Assembly (NCBI GenBank): GCA_002684175.1
Contig: NYUU01000042.1
Coordinates: forward strand, 1 to 5,946
DNA from: Synechococcus sp. CPC35
GTDB taxonomy: Bacteria; Cyanobacteriota; Cyanobacteriia; PCC-6307; Cyanobiaceae
Length of the DNA: 5,946 nt
Reading direction: 5' to 3'
Below the pieces are notes generated by a model, which worked only from the letters and a program-made list of their open reading frames with translations, ran no database searches and was not told the origin of the DNA. How positions within the stretch are numbered: position 1 is the first letter of the stretch; each line of letters starts with the position of its first letter. Positions 4,481 to 5,946 of the stretch are shown here, one piece after another. The translations under genes and the position numbers were made by a program.

Positions 4481-5946
4481 ATGAGCGTCTCAGCCGGCCC
4501 CACCGAATCCTTCGACGTGATCGTCGTCGGCGGCGGCCATGCCGGCTGTGAAGCCGCCATCACCGCGGCTCGCCTGGGGCTGAACACAGCACTGTTCACA
4601 CTCAATCTTGATCGGATCGCCTGGCAGCCCTGCAACCCTGCCGTGGGTGGCCCCGCCAAGAGCCAGCTCGTCCATGAAGTGGATGCCCTCGGTGGCGTGA
4701 TCGGACGCCTGGCCGATGCCACCGCGATTCAGAAGCGGATCCTTAATGCCAGCCGCGGCCCCGCCGTCTGGGCCCTTCGCGCTCAGACCGACAAACGCCA
4801 GTATTCGCGTCAGATGCTGCAACTGTTGCAGCACACCCCCAACCTCGCCCTGCGCGAAGCGATGGTGACGGGCCTTGAAACAACCGGGGAAGCCGATCAA
4901 CAACGAATCAGCAGCATCCGCACCTACTTCGGCAGCGTCTATGGCGCCGACGCTGTGATCCTCACCGCCGGCACCTTTCTTGGAGGCCGCATCTGGGTGG
5001 GGCATCAATCGATGGCCGCCGGGCGGGCGGGGGAACAGGCGGCGGAAGGCCTCACCGAAGCACTCCAGCAGCTCGGTTTCCACACCGACAGGCTCAAGAC
5101 CGGCACCCCGGCCCGCGTTGATCGGCGCAGCATCGCTCTGGACCAGCTGGAGGAGCAACCCAGTGATGCGGCCGATCGCTTCTTCTCCTTTGATCCGGCC
5201 GCCTGGGTGAGTGGTGAACAGATGAGCTGCCACATCACCCGCACCACCGCGGCCACCCATCAACTGATCCGCGACAACCTGCATCTCACCGCCATCTACG
5301 GAGGGGTAATCGACAGCAAAGGCCCGCGTTACTGCCCCTCGATCGAAGACAAGATCGTTCGCTTCGCAGACAAGGACAGCCACCAGATCTTCCTGGAGCC
5401 GGAGGGGCATGACACCCCAGAGATCTACGTGCAGGGTTTTTCCACGGGCCTTCCGGAGCCGATCCAACTGCAACTGCTACGCAGCCTGCCGGGTCTCGAG
5501 CAGGCCGTGATGTTGCGCCCCGCCTATTCCGTTGATTACGACTACCTTCCCGCCACCCAGCTCAAACCATCCCTGGAAACCAAACGGGTGCGAGGACTGT
5601 TCAGCGCAGGCCAGCTCAATGGCACCACGGGCTACGAAGAAGCGGCGGCTCAGGGTCTGGTGGCAGGAGTCAATGCCGCCCGTCTGATCGGCGGCCAGGA
5701 GCCGGTGCACTTCCCCCGCGAGGGCAGTTACATCGGCACGATGATCGACGACCTGGTGAGCAAGGATCTGCGCGAGCCCTACCGCGTGCTGACAAGTCGC
5801 AGCGAATACCGGTTGATTCTGCGAGGCGACAACGCTGACAGGCGACTGACCCCCCTGGGCCGTGAGCTCGGGCTGATCGATGACCGCCGCTGGACCTTGT
5901 TCAACGACAAACTCGAGGCGATGGAAGCTGAGACGCAACGGCTGAC
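4481..5946 (+). CDS. mnmG: tRNA uridine-5-carboxymethylaminomethyl modification enzyme MnmG (GidA), 3'-truncated by the window
   Basis: The visible 488 residues are the FAD-binding body of MnmG; the family is usually about 620-650 long, so the C-terminal helical region that contacts MnmE and tRNA is beyond the window. With MnmE, MnmG installs the (carboxymethyl)aminomethyl group on the wobble uridine (U34) of certain tRNAs in the cytoplasm, using FAD, NADH and methylene-tetrahydrofolate. Seen: dinucleotide motif [12 protein letters not shown] at 15-26; [17 protein letters not shown] at 48-64, with Cys51 at the place of E. coli Cys47; [20 protein letters not shown] at 93-112; [10 protein letters not shown] at 205-214; RYCPSIEDK at 283-291, with Cys285 at the place of E. 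coli Cys277; [18 protein letters not shown] at 375-392; and [16 protein letters not shown] at 438-453. The ATG at 4481 is the first ATG or GTG in frame after the upstream stop and sits a proper distance before the FAD motif. All key residues are intact. Confidence 0.97.
   Translation, partial: MSVSAGPTESFDVIVVGGGHAGCEAAITAARLGLNTALFTLNLDRIAWQPCNPAVGGPAKSQLVHEVDALGGVIGRLADATAIQKRILNASRGPAVWALRAQTDKRQYSRQMLQLLQHTPNLALREAMVTGLETTGEADQQRISSIRTYFGSVYGADAVILTAGTFLGGRIWVGHQSMAAGRAGEQAAEGLTEALQQLGFHTDRLKTGTPARVDRRSIALDQLEEQPSDAADRFFSFDPAAWVSGEQMSCHITRTTAATHQLIRDNLHLTAIYGGVIDSKGPRYCPSIEDKIVRFADKDSHQIFLEPEGHDTPEIYVQGFSTGLPEPIQLQLLRSLPGLEQAVMLRPAYSVDYDYLPATQLKPSLETKRVRGLFSAGQLNGTTGYEEAAAQGLVAGVNAARLIGGQEPVHFPREGSYIGTMIDDLVSKDLREPYRVLTSRSEYRLILRGDNADRRLTPLGRELGLIDDRRWTLFNDKLEAMEAETQRL

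Noticed and set aside
4490..5473. 327-codon open frame on the - strand
   Set aside because: It lies entirely antisense to mnmG, whose frame has strong motif support. Long antisense frames are common opposite GC-rich genes, and the product shows no recognisable family.
5477..5938. 153-codon open frame on the - strand
   Set aside because: Antisense shadow of mnmG; the + strand frame encodes conserved MnmG motifs throughout.

Overview
The window holds two protein genes, both on the + strand and in the same reading frame, and both cut by a window edge. The organism is most likely a marine picocyanobacterium of the Synechococcus group. This rests on the SwmB-type domain near the end of the first gene (the family is named after the Synechococcus swimming protein SwmB), on the cyanobacterial look of the MnmG protein, and on the absence of a Shine-Dalgarno sequence before mnmG. 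It is inferred from protein character, not from a marker gene.

Bases 2-4444 are the 3' part (1480 codons plus stop) of a very large, repetitive, calcium-binding-type surface or secreted protein. Its domain order is: half of an Ig-like repeat, a cadherin-like domain, a full Ig-like repeat, a second cadherin-like domain, VCBS repeat 1, another cadherin-like beta-sandwich, VCBS repeats 2, 3 and 4, an Asn/Gly linker, a SwmB-like domain, a Pro-rich linker with two cysteines, about 18 RTX-type nonapeptides and a short C-terminal tail. This is the layout of a type I-secreted RTX adhesin. Three features stand out: a strongly basic insertion in VCBS repeat 3, an unusually arginine-rich RTX array that contains a 162-bp tandem duplication, and a marked change of base composition along the gene (GC-rich at both ends, AT-richer in the middle).

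Bases 4445-4480 are a 36-base gap. It contains a promoter-like sequence (TCGTCA, 17 bases, GATAAT) placed so that transcription would begin at or next to the A of the next ATG, which would give a leaderless mRNA. A 7-bp hairpin covers the last codons of the adhesin gene.

Bases 4481-5946 encode the first 488 residues of MnmG (GidA), the FAD-dependent tRNA wobble-uridine modification enzyme. The gene runs off the right edge. The two genes have no evident functional link: the first is an accessory surface protein and the second is a core housekeeping enzyme. No RNA gene, mobile element or CRISPR array was found.
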